This document shows positions 1 to 11,487 of a DNA stretch of 64,000 nt, piece after piece. The stretch comes from Aquilaria yunnanensis (lineage: Eukaryota > Streptophyta > Magnoliopsida > Malvales > Thymelaeaceae): the NCBI GenBank assembly GCA_039654915.1, contig CM077597.1:38910001-38974000 (forward strand). The letters run 5' to 3'. A program made the translations under genes and the position numbers. Numbering within the stretch: position 1 is the first letter of the stretch; every line of letters starts with the position of its first letter. The notes below the pieces were generated by a model. That model saw only the letters and a list, made by a program, of their open reading frames with translations, ran no database searches and was not told where the DNA came from.

Positions 1-1164
1 CAAAGGCGCTCCGGGCGTTTCTTTCTGATCGGTGAAGAACTATACCGACAGGGATACGCGAATCCACTGCAAAGATGTGTGAACGAAGAGGATACTGAAA
101 TAATCCTTGAAGAAGTCCACGAAGGCATGTGTGGTTCACACATTGGAACCGATGCCATGGCGGCAGTGATACTTCGCCAAGGATACTTCTGGCCTACCCT
201 GAGAAAGGACGCAAGGCAGTTCGTCCGGAAATGCGGTAATTGCCAGAAACACCCAAACATCCAGAGGGCACCCTCGGAATTGGTAACTTTGGCTGACTAT
301 CCCTGGCCCTTCGCAGTCTGGGGTATAGACCTTATTGGGCCACTCCCCTCAGCGGCCGGAGGCGTGAAATTCTGTGTGGTAGCGGTAGACTATTTCTCCA
401 AATGGGTCGAGGCAGAACCACTAGCAACTATCTCGGCAAAAGAAGTGCAGAAGTTTGTGTGGAAGAACATTGTATGCAGATTCGGCATACCGAGGGTACT
501 AGTGGCTGATAATGGATCCCAATTCATAGACAAAGGATTCCAGGAATTTATCAGCAACCTCGGAATAAAGATGCACTTTACCCCAGTAGCTCACCCCCAA
601 AGCAACGGGCAGGTGGAAGTATCTAACAGGACCATAAAAGATGGCCTGAAGAAGAGACTGGGGGAAGCAAAAGGGAAATGGCCAGGAGAACTCCAAAGAG
701 TGTTATGGAGTTACCGAACGACGCCCCGAAGAGCCATAGGGGAGACTCCCTTCTCACTCGTCTTCGGAACGGAGGCCATCATCCCTATCGAGATAGTTAG
801 ACCATCAGTACGGGTGCAAGTATTTGATGAAGGTGGAAACGACCTCGGCCTAAGAACGAAGCTCGACCTCGTCGGCGAACACAGAAAAATAGCTGAGCTG
901 AGAAGAAAAGATTTCCAGCAAAGAGTGGCCGCGGCTATAAATTTACGAGCCACGCCAAAAGAAATGAAAAAATGGGACCTCGTCCTCCGAAAGGCTGACT
1001 TTGCACCCCGAAAGCCATCTCACGGGGTATTTCGCGCGAACTGGGAAGGACCTTATCTGGTTCTTGCCGAAGTATGAAAAGGCGTGTACAAACTTGGCGA
1101 CACCGAAGGCGTAGAATTGAAAAACACTTGGCACTCAGATGCCTTGAAGAAATTCTACGCTTAA
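1..1164 (+). pseudogene. Tat-lineage Ty3/gypsy integrase (Tat-1), 5' end outside window
   Basis: This is the 3' part of a pol polyprotein; the frame is open from base 1. It would insert element cDNA into the host chromosome. The zinc-binding region has the His-His-Cys-Cys pattern (HEGMCGSH near 118-141, then KCGNCQ near 229-246). The core has a complete D,D,35,E triad: Asp in GIDLIG (328-330), Asp in ADNGSQF (508-510) and Glu in NGQVEV (616-618). The C-terminal part ends with TWHSDALKKFYA and TAA at 1162-1164. One in-frame TGA at 1075-1077 interrupts the tail; the sister copy Tat-2 has CAA there. Apart from that stop the domain looks functional. The Tat assignment comes from similarity to Tat-4, which has two RNase H domains, and from the antisense gene downstream. 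Confidence 0.93.
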
Positions 1165-1264
1165 GATGGAGCGGAAGGATTGTGTTGTGCAAAAAATATC
1201 CTAAGTACAGAGTGTCCTTGAGAAAAAATTCTTAAGTGTACAAAATGGTGCAAGACAGAACTCC

Positions 1265-1545
1265 GCGAAGGTGTTCGCCATAAAAAAGCGCAGATGTGAT
1301 TTTCCGAAGTCCCTTGAGCCATCATGCTCGGGAAAATGGAAAACAAAAATTTTGCGAAAGTACTCGCCGCAAAAATCGCAGATGTGATTTTCTGAAGTCC
1401 CTTGAGGCATCATGCTCGGGAAGGTGGGAAACAAAAATCTTGCGAAAATACTCGTCGAAAAAAGCGGATAATAAATTTTGGTGATTGCAGGTTTCCCGAA
1501 GTCTCTTGGGCGAACTTGTTCGGGACAATGGAAATGCAAAATCTT
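1265..1545. repeat. Tandem repeat of about 88 bp in the Tat-1 spacer
   Basis: Three consecutive units start GCGAA(A/G)RTNYTCG at 1265, 1354 and 1442 (89, 88 and 104 bp), and a partial fourth starts at 1546. Each unit contains a TGCTCGGGA-like stretch and ends with AACAAAAATYTT or a variant. The third unit carries extra sequence. The array fills the non-coding gap between the end of pol (1164) and the antisense gene (1667). Expanded repeats in this region of plant Ty3/gypsy elements are known as a source of satellite DNA. The same array is present in Tat-2. Confidence 0.85.
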
Positions 1546-1666
1546 GCAAAAAGACTTAGCCAAAAAAATATATATTCATTGAGAATGATCAGGCTTACAA
1601 AGAGGAAGTGCCCGAAGAAGGAACAGAAAAACGAAGAGGAAAAAAGGAAAAGGCCCTTAAAACAGC

Positions 1667-4102
1667 CTAAGGGTTCTCGGCATCCCAGGAGCCACCAGCC
1701 TCTGTGCCTTTTTCCACCACCTTTGGCCCCGGAATTGTGGAAGGCAGGTTCAGGTGCTCGATTTTGGACCAGGACCATCGAGGCCCCTCGGGAATGTTGA
1801 GAGCTTCCAAAAAAGAGAGGTCCAGACCTGGGAACCTCTCCAGGACATGGTGCCGAGCAAGGCAGAATCCGTCTTGGAAGGCGACCTTGGTCATTTGGTC
1901 AGATTTGTCCTTCTCAACCTCAAGGTCCTCGATCTCGTCCTTCAAGTCTGCAACCTCCTTCTTCAGCGCCTTCACCCTCTTCTTCGCATTGGGCTCCTTC
2001 TTCAAAGACTGGACCTCGGCTTTGAGAGCCTTTTTTCTCACTCACCAAAGACCGAATGAGATTGTCATAATCTGGCTTATCTTTGAGAAGGTCTTGGTTG
2101 GCAGCAAGCATCCTTTTCACCTAATCGCCGAGGTCAGCAATCATTAGAGAGGAGTTCTTCTCAAGATCTTCCTTCTCCTTCCAGAACTCCTCCCGAAGGG
2201 CAGCAACTTCTTTCTTCGCAGCATCTGACAGCTGCTGGTTCTGGGCGATCAATGCCGAGCGCGTGACCTTCGCCTTCTCTAAGGTCTCTAAGGCCGAAGC
2301 TCGGAACGCCGCCTGCCTGGCCACCCGAACTCGGAGAAAGCCGGCGTACCCCAGCAGCTGCAAAAAGATGAACGCAAGGTCAGTAAGAGCCAAGCACTTA
2401 GGAAAAATTGAAGGGAAAGAGGTGTGAAGGACATACCTGAGTAGCATGCTCGGTGACTTTCGCGGCAAGGGTGTCATCGTCCGGATGGGCCGCCGCAATA
2501 GCCTTGAAGGAGGCCTCTGTAAGCACCACCTTCGAAATCTGTTTCACCATTTCAGGACAGTCTTCGGAGTACAAGTTCATGTCCTCCGTGAATGTCCAGA
2601 AAGGCTCTTTTGGTATCTACCCTTGCGGGACTTTGGCGCCGCGAAGGGCCCGCGGCTTCGCGTGTTCGGCCGCCCAGTTCGGGGTACGCAACTCCCCTGC
2701 ATGGCGAAAATGAGAAGCAGGTCAGAGACAAAAGAAAATTCAGAAAAACAAAAGAGCCATACTTGTTTTGAAAACAATGAACCTGGCGGTAGTTCAACCA
2801 CAACGTCCTCAGAGTCATGAGACTCCTCGGTCGAAATCACCTTTCCTTTCTTCTTGCGCCGCTCCTCGGCAGAAAGAGCCTCTGCCACGGCCTCCAGAAG
2901 GCCCTGCGGCGCAGAAGGGCTCTGGGGAGGGACGTCGGCGGAAGAAAACTCGGCAGCGGCAGGGACCTCGGCAGAAGCCTCGGTCGGTGGAATCTCGGCT
3001 GCCCTAGGCTCCTCATCAGCCTCCTCGGAAATTTCCTCCAGAGGAACCTGGGCAGTTTTCTTTGCCCGTTTCGCCGAAGGCCCAGCGCCAGTAGACTTTC
3101 GCTTTCGGGAAGCTGCCTTCTTTGTCTGATCGCCCTTCTCCACTTGGCCAGAGAAAGGGGACTTGTAAAATGCAGCAGTCCCGTCACCCATTTCTGAAAA
3201 AGAAAAAAGACATCAGCGTAAGTCCGAGGAAAAAATAGCAAGGAAGTAGAAGACAACTCACTTTCGACAAGCGTTTCGAAAGAAATTTCCTCCTTAAGAA
3301 GCTTGACCAACCAGGAATCCTTCCCGGCGATGGCAGGAGCTGGTATCTCAAGGTCGGTCTCGTGCTCCTTAACCACCTTTAACTCCCAGAAGACCTCTTT
3401 GGTCATCAACCTCCAGTTGATAGGGAAAGGGTACAGAGAGCGCGGCGCGACCTCGGGAGCCCAGTCAGAGACGGCGCAGATGCGGCCGATGAAGTCCGCG
3501 AAAGTGGAAGCCACCTCTGGAGTCAGCAACAACCTCGGATCAACGACGTCCACATCTAACTTTCCCTGAGCCCACTTGGTCGGAACATACAACCAGGCCT
3601 CCTCCATCTTCAGGAAGAAGAATTTCTGTTGCCACCCCCGCCAGCTGTCCTTGGTGGCAAAGGTGAACATGAATTTTTTGCTCCCGGATCCCCGAGGTAG
3701 CATAAAATAGAAGCCACCCTTCGGGACCACAAAGAGCTTGTAGTACTGCATGAAGATTATAAAATGGGGTTTTATCCCGAAGACGCCACACATACAGAGG
3801 AAGGCATTAAAATAGCAGTACGAGTTCGGGGGAAGCTGATTCACAGCAATGCCCTGAAATTGGCAGAACTCGCAAACCATCTTCGGGGGAGGATACCGAA
3901 GTCCGGCCTTCAGCTGGGCTCAGAAAATGGTAACCTCATTACTATGGTTTGAAAAAGCATAATGGCTAGAGCGAGGCAGCCTAGTAATGGCGTAAGAGGG
4001 AAGAAAGAACTTTTTCTTCCACCTCTCCAATTTTGCGGGGGTGGTGCAACAAGGATGGGCTAAAAGAGGCTGCCAGCTCTCAGGGATATGCATTTTCGAC
4101 AT
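1667..4102 (-). pseudogene. Antisense four-exon gene of Tat-1 (gypsy-type transposon domain plus coiled coil), broken
   Basis: The gene runs opposite to pol. By comparison with the intact copy in Tat-2 the exons are 4102..3262, 3193..2783, 2696..2437 and 2357..1667, with introns of 68, 86 and 79 nt that keep GT..AG ends (donors GTGAGT, GTTCAT, GTATGT; acceptors TTTTTCAG, CATGCAG, TTTTGCAG). Three lesions are visible. A TGA at 3920-3922 in exon 1 replaces CGA of Tat-2. A TAG at 2121-2123 in exon 4 replaces CAG. One extra T in the run at 2031-2036 shifts the frame, and the old frame resumes from about 2041. Exon 1 carries the cysteine and aromatic-rich domain (CEFCQF, FLCMCGVFG, FYFMLPRGSG) that I associate with the Pfam family of putative gypsy-type transposon proteins (Transposase_28). 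Exon 4 encodes a Lys/Glu-rich coiled coil. The start used has MSKMHIP; Tat-2 starts at the second Met. Confidence 0.85.
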
Positions 4103-4353
4103 GAAAACGAGTTCAGAAAAGGAAAGAAAACAGTTTCCGGAAAAAACTCAAAAGAATAGAGGAATCAAAACACTCTGGAAAACAAAAACCCACCAAAAGA
4201 TTTGCCAAAGTCTGAGGACGCCATCGTGAAAGTTGGCTGAAAAAAGCTCTGATTAAGACAGCTCCGCCACAGAAAGCAAGAAAGTACGAAAACAGGGGCA
4301 AAGCAGAGGAAAGAGCAGGAGTAAAAGCAAATGGGACTTATGATGGAATGGGC

Positions 4354-4361
4354 TATTTATA
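4354..4361 (-). promoter_or_regulatory. TATA box of the antisense gene, Tat-1
   Basis: On the minus strand the sequence reads GGCCTATAAATAGCC, about 250 bp upstream of the antisense start codon. The same box is at the matching place in Tat-2 and a variant is in Tat-4. It is separate from the LTR promoter and points the other way. Confidence 0.7.
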
Positions 4362-4635
4362 GGCCAAAGGTTGGTAACCGAAACGTCGTCATAAGTACCC
4401 TTTTGGAGGTGAACCATCTCCATAACTGCCCTCTGCACCTGAAAAGGCGCGCCCTCTGTAACCGACGCGACTCTCCTCCAATGGCAAAGCGCCAAGTGTC
4501 AATCGCCGTGCCAAAACAGGGGACACGTCTTCTGACATCCCTAAAAAGCTGGGATGCGTCGCTTAGACTGACACGCTTGGCCATCAGACGCGATGTTACA
4601 CAGACCTGCAAGAAGAAAAAGCAAGTTACCTCGAG

Positions 4636-4797
4636 GACACCAAGAGACAGGCTATGGCCAAACAGCCCATGACCTTCGGGCAAGAGGTGTATCTTCGGCA
4701 CAGACTCTGCCTCGAAGACACCAAAGAACAGGCCAAGGCCGAACAGCCCATACCTTTGGGCAAGAGGTGCATCCTCGGAACAGGTTGAGCTTCCTAA
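4636..4797. repeat. Two tandem 81-bp units upstream of the Tat-1 3' LTR
   Basis: Units start GACACCAARGA at 4636 and 4717. Each contains an ACAGCCCAT block and a GGGCAAGAGGTG block. The duplication is also in Tat-2 (29287 and 29367). It lies between the antisense promoter and the polypurine tract and shows no coding potential of its own. Confidence 0.75.
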
Positions 4798-4858
4798 GAG
4801 ACTTCCAAGAACAACCTCAGAAAGAGATGCAAAACCGAAGTCTTCACTTCGGCTTTCC

Positions 4859-4871
4859 AAAGGGGGGCATG
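4859..4871 (+). other. Polypurine tract of Tat-1
   Basis: AAAGGGGGGCATG sits directly before the LTR start TGATAGCC. This is the expected plus-strand primer position. A purine run followed by CATG precedes the LTR in Tat-0, Tat-2 and Tat-4 too. Confidence 0.8.
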
Positions 4872-5742
4872 TGATAGCCAAAGGCTATCGCCTCTATCTG
4901 GCTGAACTTCCTGCCACAAGAATGGCCAGAAGAAACTGGCGCTACCCAAGTAAAGGTGGGATCATACACCTCGGGAGATAGCCGAAGAGCTCCGAGCCCG
5001 GCACGCCAGAAAACTTGAGGATACTGCCCCCCGAGGTTGCAAACAGATCGCCTTCGGAAAAGAGGCACCGGCTATTGCGGGCCGAACATGATCTCCCCGA
5101 AGGCGGAACTCCCTGAAGCTGGGTACCCCCGAACTGAGGGCGTGTTTCCCGAAGAGGCACCGTCCGTACCAAAGGATGACCTCGCCAAGGGACCTCGGGA
5201 GTACGGTAGGAGCATTTAAGGAAGCATTTAAGGAAGCCTCTGACACGTCCTTTCACAGACGTCATAAGCCGCCTCAAAAGGCGCTCTAACATGCTGACGC
5301 CATCAAAATCACATCATGGCCCATCTCGGCACGAGGCTCAAGGCAACCTGCTACCAGCTATCTGTCCCCTACGCCCAGAAACTCAGGGAACATCCGACCG
5401 AACACGTCTCACGATCTGAACGGGCTAGGTACTCCTATAAATACCAGGAAATAAATACTTGGCAGGAGGTTGGTTGGCAAAGGTCTGACTCCCAGACTCT
5501 GAGAAAATCACCAGGCGAGACTCTTCAGCCCCTCTGTGCTATTTCCTCTGCCCTTTCTCAGCCACCACTGACTTGGGCGTCGGAGGCTCCCCCCCCGGAA
5601 ACACATTCCGGGGGCCTCCTAACCCTTTATTTCTGGACTTTCAGGCACACTCCCAAGGGCAAACCATCCTCCAGGTGTTCTTCCTCCTAGAAGTCTCTCC
5701 ACCAGTCACCATGACTCTAAACGATGAGGCCCCCGGCCATCA
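4872..5742 (+). mobile_element. 3' LTR of Tat-1 (871 bp)
   Basis: The LTR begins TGATAGCC and ends GGCCATCA, an inverted pair with one mismatch. The ends were fixed by the polypurine tract on the left and by alignment with the 5' LTR of Tat-5 (61994-62860) and the LTR of Tat-2. It has a TATA box (TATAAATA, 5436-5443). It carries two copies of a CATTTAAGGAAG motif near 5213-5236, like Tat-5 and unlike Tat-2. An ATG at 5711 lies 32 nt before the end, in the position that starts Gag in Tat-5. The flank after 5742 is Tat-0 sequence, so Tat-1 probably inserted into Tat-0. Confidence 0.88.
5436..5443 (+). promoter_or_regulatory. LTR TATA box, Tat-1
   Basis: CTCCTATAAATACC is the likely core promoter for the genomic transcript. 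The same box is at 30076-30083 in Tat-2, and Tat-5 has TATATATA at 62551-62558. Confidence 0.7.
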
Positions 5743-5949
5743 ACAACAACGGGAACACTAGACTCCCGTCTCGAAAAGATAAATGCTGCTATCTCGGCAA
5801 GAACAGATGTTCTGGGTCAAAGAGACTCTCATCCGGAAAAGGTGACCCCGGTCATTTCAGGGTCCAGACAGCCCTCCGTTGGGTTCCACGACTGGCTCAC
5901 GAAGTCTCAAAAGCTGAAAATATATATTCGGGTCTTCGAGGGGGGCATG
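5743..5949 (+). mobile_element. 3' internal end of a second Tat element (Tat-0)
   Basis: About 200 bp of non-coding sequence ends in the polypurine tract GAGGGGGGCATG (5938-5949), directly before an LTR of a different Tat subfamily. The left side is cut by Tat-1. I see no gene in it. Confidence 0.6.
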
Positions 5950-6777
5950 TGATAGCAAAAGGGCTATTACCCTTCAAACCCCCAAGCTCTGACGAACACC
6001 ACCCTCGATAAAAACAAGCATCACCCTCAGAGAGGATGAGCACTAACCTTGGAAAGAGGGTCTACAAGTCCTTGACCCCCCAACCTCGGTAATCCACCAT
6101 CACCCTCAGGGAATAACAAGACTGACTTCGGGAGTACGGTGTGCTACCACCCTCGGTAAGATGACCTGGCCAACTTGTGGAAAAGTAGACTTACCATCCT
6201 CGGAAGAGGAGAACAACCTCCGAAGGGGATCCTCTGTGCTGAAAGGGCAACCTCGATAAGAAGCTTTCATATCCTGAAGAGGTCTTTTTATCCCGGAGGG
6301 GTCTCTTTCATAGAAGGGGTCTTGTGGACAACAAGAACGGGTAAGGAGCCTTTGACACAGAGACCTTGCACACGCCCTTGACACACAGGCCTCCCACGGC
6401 CCTGACTTCTGGCTAGAACAGCCTATGGCCGGCTTGAGTTCCCCATCCCCGAAGGTACGGACCGCATCTGGCTCAACACATGTGATGATCTAAGCGGGTT
6501 GTGTCAAACGGACTTCTCCCAACGCCCTCCTGTAAATACTTGGGGAATGACCTTGGTAAGAACATAGATAAAACTCTAACAGAACTCTCTCCACTCCTTA
6601 TTCTCCACTATCTACTTCTTACTTGCCAACTACTGACTTAGGTGTCCTAGGCTCCTCCCCGGGAACACATTCCAGGGAGCTCCTAACCCTTGTTCTTTTG
6701 AGCATTTCAGGCATCTTCATACCGAAAGTCCCTCTCAAGCCTACTATGTCGTACAATGAAGATGTTTCCAGCCATCA
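5950..6777 (+). mobile_element. 3' LTR of Tat-0 (828 bp)
   Basis: It starts TGATAGCA and ends AGCCATCA. It resembles the Tat-4 LTR (44790-45723) more than the Tat-1 LTR: both share a CCCGAAGGTACG-like block and repeated GACACNCC motifs. A weak TATA (TGTAAATAC) is near 6532. An ATG at 6746 is again 32 nt before the end, followed by codons for SYNEDVSSH. The right flank is a chromovirus LTR. Confidence 0.78.
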
Positions 6778-8845
6778 CAAGCCTAGCTCAACAACCCTCA
6801 ACAGTTGCTGGCTCAACGATGCCCAAAACTGCACAACAAAAAGTAAGGGTGTGAGAATCAAAGATTTTCAGTAAGGGGTCTTCAACCTGCAAGAAAAACC
6901 TGAGGACTCAACATATGAGAACATATGTTTCCTGTGCTGTGAGTTCATACAGCCTGACAGTCTAATATATGTACATATAACTAGGTCTCTTGAGATCTCT
7001 CCTCATCCTAGTCCTTCTCGCCGGGCATCACTCCATGCCTAGCGAGTTCTAGCCACTAACTCACTCCTACTAAGCTGTAGCTTACTGCCTGACATAATAA
7101 TGTAGCCTTCCCTTAGTTGTTGTGCAGGTGAACATGGTGGATGCTACTGCTTGCGCTCCAAGAAATCCAGTAGGTGTACTAGGCCTCCATATAGTGCCTC
7201 AAGTCCTTAGACTTGACTAGGTCACTTGTGTACTCTGCCTCCATGCATTTAACCTATCAAGGATGTACTAGGCTTCCACTTGTACCACAAGGCATGGCTT
7301 AGCTAGGCAACAAGTGCACTAAGCCTTCATCCTTCGTTATCCCTTATCCACCATTACTTGGTTCACACTAGTGGAGTGGCAATGATCATGGATGGACTCA
7401 TTTACTAGGTTCTTTGGAACCTACCTTAGTGTACTAAGGTTCTTGCATCATAACCTTAAATACAAAGGCCCAACTAGGCTTTTGATGGCCCTAAACCTTG
7501 CACCCAACTAATGGTGCGCTATTGTGGCCAAACATTCATTCAAAACTTGCCTTCATTTTGAGTTGAAATAAATTTAAAAATAGTTTATTTCAAGTGTATT
7601 TAATTAATGGAGGTGATAGTACTCCCTCTTATCTTCGTGTGGAATCTTGAATCACCTCAATCGGACACCCGAACGAAAAGTTATGAAGAAAACAAAAACG
7701 GGTGTCAATGCTGTCTTGGCGACGCGTCGCCACAGTTGTCGACGTTTTGCCAATTTCTGAGGTATTGGCAACGCATTGTGGGAACTTGTATGGATTGGTG
7801 ACGCATCGGCAAACCTACAAAATGCCTAGAAAACTTCCCATTTTACTACTACGAAATTTGGGCACTTCCCAAATGTATCAAACATGTATGGATAGCCTTA
7901 AAACTTCACATACATGAAGTACACATTGCAGAGACCACAACTAACCATCACAAGCCTTCCTATGATGCATTACAATGTCATTCTAATAAAGCCAAACAAT
8001 CTAGTCCACCATGATAAAACCAAACCACTAACTAATGTTATTGCCAAAACTACTTGATTTCATCAAGCAAACTCTATCCAATAGCATTAATAAAGCTGGA
8101 AAACATAACTCCCTTACCTTAGTTTCAATCCACAAGCAACAAGCACTTCTGTCTTCAACCAGAAACTGAGTTCCTCAAAGTCTACCTAAGTTTGAAGCAA
8201 ACAAAGCCATAAAACACCAAATTACTAACTTCTAACCAAAACCCAAGCATCTAAACATCTAATAAACAAGAATTCACCAAAAAATCAAGTGTTACCTCGC
8301 ATCAAAAATAGGGGATAGTGGAAAACTTGGTTCCAAGCTTCAAAGCCTTGAAATCATGCTTGAAACAAGCCTTCCATAGCTTCTCTATCCTTGATGGCTT
8401 CAATTTCCATGAAAATCTCTTGGTTTGGGGCTTGATTTCATGGAGAAATCAAGGGTTAGAGGGGGAACTCGGGTTTAGAAATGAGAAATGGCAGCGTCGC
8501 TCCACCTTTACCAATTTATATGCTATTTTAAACCCTAAGCCACCAAACTATTTAAAAAGTTACAAATAAGTCCCCTCATTTTGGTAACTTTAATCAACCC
8601 TGGTTAAATCTTTTTTATTTGAACTGAACTTGAGTTAAAAGTAGAAGTTAAGTTTTCAAAACTCATTTTCAACTATCGAGACTTAGCCCGACTCTTCAGG
8701 ACGTAAAATTACCATTTTGCCTCTGAACCTCATTTAGTGCCTTAAATTTATCGAAACTTAGTAAACTTTGCCCAAGATACCTATTCTTGCTATGTGAACT
8801 TGAAATAAGGCTCCAAATTAACTTTCCACTAGGACAGCCATAACA
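6778..8845 (-). mobile_element. Partial chromovirus LTR, minus strand
   Basis: Read on the minus strand it starts TGTTATGG at 8845, like the Chr-C 3' LTR (52099). It follows that LTR through the block with GCAAAATGGTAATTTT, the CG-rich palindromes and the Gly-Val-type block AAGACCCCTTACTGA. Its 3' end is missing: it stops at 6778 against the Tat-0 LTR. No polypurine tract lies before 8845, so it is a 5' LTR or a solo LTR that landed in the 5' leader of the Tat-3 antisense gene. The short open frames inside are not conserved. Confidence 0.75.
7718..7731. promoter_or_regulatory. Perfect 14-bp palindrome GGCGACGCGTCGCC in the LTR
   Basis: The site reads the same on both strands. It contains ACGCGT, the core of the CGCG box bound by plant CAMTA factors. 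Close variants are at the same place in the Chr-C LTR (53155-53168 and 53234-53247), among other CG-rich half sites. The binding factor is inference. Confidence 0.45.
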
Positions 8846-11487
8846 AGCGGAGTGATTTTTGGAGAGGTTTTTTGGTATTCTGTAAAGTTCCAATTTTTTT
8901 CCCAAATTTGGTGGGTTTATTTCTTAAATTGTTCTTCTTCCCATTTCTTTTCTTTTTCCTCCATCTGTACAATGTTAGTGTCTTAGTCACTGAACAAATT
9001 GTTCGAACAAGCCATGATTAGAGTTATTCCCAAGCGCTAGCTTTCTCTCAACTCCCATTTGAGCTGCGCAACTTCGAAGAAGTTGGCAAAGTGAAGGCTC
9101 AAGTTTTTTCTTCCTACTTACTCAAAAATTAGGCTACCCAGTCATAATGAACTAAGCAACCTTCCTCATCTGAAGGAGATCACCGTCTTTAGAGCTCAAC
9201 TAAAGGTGGATCTTCTCTATCCACCTATGAAGGTGGTTTCAGACTTCTACCAATTCCATGGCATAGCTATCAACCAAATGCCTCCGAACTCTTATGCTTA
9301 CTTCAATGCCTTCCTATGCATGTGTGGAGTTTTCAAAATTGTCCCACATTTTGTCTTCTTTCTCCAATACTACAAACTTCACCCTATCCCGATGGGGGAT
9401 TCTACTTCTTGCTCCCTTGAGGATCCGGGAGTAAGAAATGTACTTTCACCTTCCGCACCAAAGACAGCTGGCAAGGGTGGTAGAAGAAGTACTTCTTTAT
9501 GGAGATTCATAAGAAGTTGGTAGATCTTTCGGCTCAATGGGATTTGGGTACCTTGGTCACCGATGTAGTAGACCCAAGGAAACTATTAACTTCAGAACTG
9601 GAGTCTTAATTTGAGGAGTTCAATAGCGGTATCTGGGTTGTTGCTGACTGGGATGACGAGGTACCTCCCCGCTATCTCTACACCTTCCCCATTAGATGGA
9701 GCTCTATGACTAAGGAGGTTCTTCGAGAGCTTGGCGTAATCAAAGAACACGTCACCGATAAAGATTCACTGAAGCCTGTGGTGGATGGGAAGAAAGTGTG
9801 GCTTGTTCTGCTCGTTCGGGGTGAACTTTCTTATCATTGCCTCATAACAAGGAAGTTGTTCCTTAAAGCATGAACTTAGAATTTTGGATACTTACACTGA
9901 TATCTTTACTTTTGTAGAGATGGGCAATAAGTCTACAGCTCTTTATAAGAGCCTATTCCTCGGCCAGGCCGAGAAAGGGGAGCAGCAGAAGAAGAAGGCA
10001 CCCAAGAGGAAGAACGTGCCAGCTGGATCATCCTTGGCACTAAAATCAAAGAAAAATATGGAGGACTCATTTCCCCTTCCCCCCGAAGAATAAGCTGAGG
10101 TGTTGGATCAAACGACCGTGCATGTTAACCCGCCTTTGGAGCCAGCCATCTACTCAAGCCCTCTATGTCCCAGTGCTGCTGTCGAGTCATTGGGGACTTC
10201 GTCGGGGGTGATTTTAGCCGAAGAGGCTCAACAGAGACAAAGAAAGAAGGGCAAGGATATTCCTGCCGGTGTGCTGGATGTCATCAAGTCTAATAGAGAG
10301 GGCGCCGAACTTCTGCCAGGTTTGTTTCCTAGCCATTCATCTATGTGTTTGGGATTTTTCAGTATTTTAGATCTTGTAGATGAATGGCTAAGAGATAATG
10401 TAATAACGAAACTTTGGCATGACTTTGTAGAGGGTAGGGCTCAATCAGTATGGATGACAGACCACCTTTAGTGGAGGAACCATTTGCGACTCCAAGATCC
10501 CAAAGGACAGAGTCCCGAAGGAGCGCTTCTAGACCTTTACTGAGAACATGGACCTGTTCTTCGAAGATAGCTAGAAGATGGCCCCTCAGATGGTGAGGCC
10601 CATTATGACCAATGCCACCTTCCAAACTTTAACCGATGAGTGCCCTAATGAGGAGGTCTTTGCCTTTCGGATGACTGAGCACACTACCGAGCTAAACCTT
10701 AGGCCTTAGGGCTTAGAAAATATTTTGAGTCTCTATTATGTGTGACCCACTTTCGAAGTTCTCTTTTTTGTAGTTATTGGCATATGAAGGATATTTTTGG
10801 GCCTAGGCAGCGAAATAGCCTTCAGTCCAAAGTTTGTTGGAGGAGAACTTGGCCAAGCCCAAGGAACTGTTTGCGAGCTTGGTTATTAAATACGGCAAGC
10901 TCAAGAAAATCGCCAAAGAGGAATTGGCCAACCTCCGATAGGAAATGTTGAATAGCCAGAAGGGGCTAGTCGAGGAGTTCACCTCCAAAATCTCTGACTT
11001 CGGCACGAAGGTTGTGGAGCTATCTTGGGAAGGTGAGGCCCTTCGGAAGGAAAAGGAAGACACTGTTGCCAATCTCACAAAGCCATTGGGGATCAATGCT
11101 AACTTTCTTGGAGAGATCGAGCAGCTGAAGAAGGAAAAAAGGAAGAAGAAGAAGAAGAAATGGGAGAAGGAGGTAGAAGAGGTGAAGAAGGAGCTGGAGG
11201 ATTTAAAGGTTAAAATGGCAAGGTCAGATGAGTCAACCAAGTCCTCATTCCTAGATGGCTTCTGCCTGGCCAGTCATCAAGTCTTTTCCCAGTATTTGAA
11301 CCTCGACATCTCGTTTCTAAGGGCCCTTGATATCCCTGAAGGTCCTTCTTTGCCCTGGCCGAGAATTGAGTACTTCAACCTTCCAACTCCTCTACCTTCG
11401 ATTGTTGATGATGAGGATGATGACATCGTCGTAGATGATGATGGTGAGGGTGCTATTACCGAGGAGCCCGATGATGTGCCTGATAAC
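8846..11487 (+). pseudogene. Antisense gene of Tat-3 (plus strand here), decayed
   Basis: This is the same gene as in Tat-1 and Tat-2, from an older copy; Tat-3 lies in reverse. The 5' leader from 8846 resembles the Tat-2 leader, but the TATA region is replaced by the inserted LTR. The start is ATG 9014. Exon 1 keeps recognisable blocks (VFRAQLK, FLCMCGVF, LQYYKLH) and has stops and a frameshift near 9400. Exon 2 is 9918-10319 after the acceptor TTTGTAG and encodes FYKS-like and KKKAPKRK basic stretches, with one stop near 10091. Exon 3 is full length but disrupted; its donor GT has become CT at 10692. Exon 4 starts near 10811 and encodes a long Lys/Glu coiled coil followed by the conserved block FLDGFCLASHQVF and an acidic tail. 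S1 interrupts the gene just before its stop codon; the TAG is at 12908-12910. Confidence 0.8.

Noticed and set aside
5743..5949. Start of Tat-1 internal region (5742 as the end of a 5' LTR)
   Set aside because: No TGGCGCC primer site follows 5742, and the stretch ends in a polypurine tract, so it is the 3' end of another element.
9206..9523. Possible independent plus-strand host gene with an FLCMCGVF motif
   Set aside because: It is exon 1 of the decayed Tat-3 antisense gene; the same blocks occur in Tat-1, Tat-2 and Tat-4 next to integrase.
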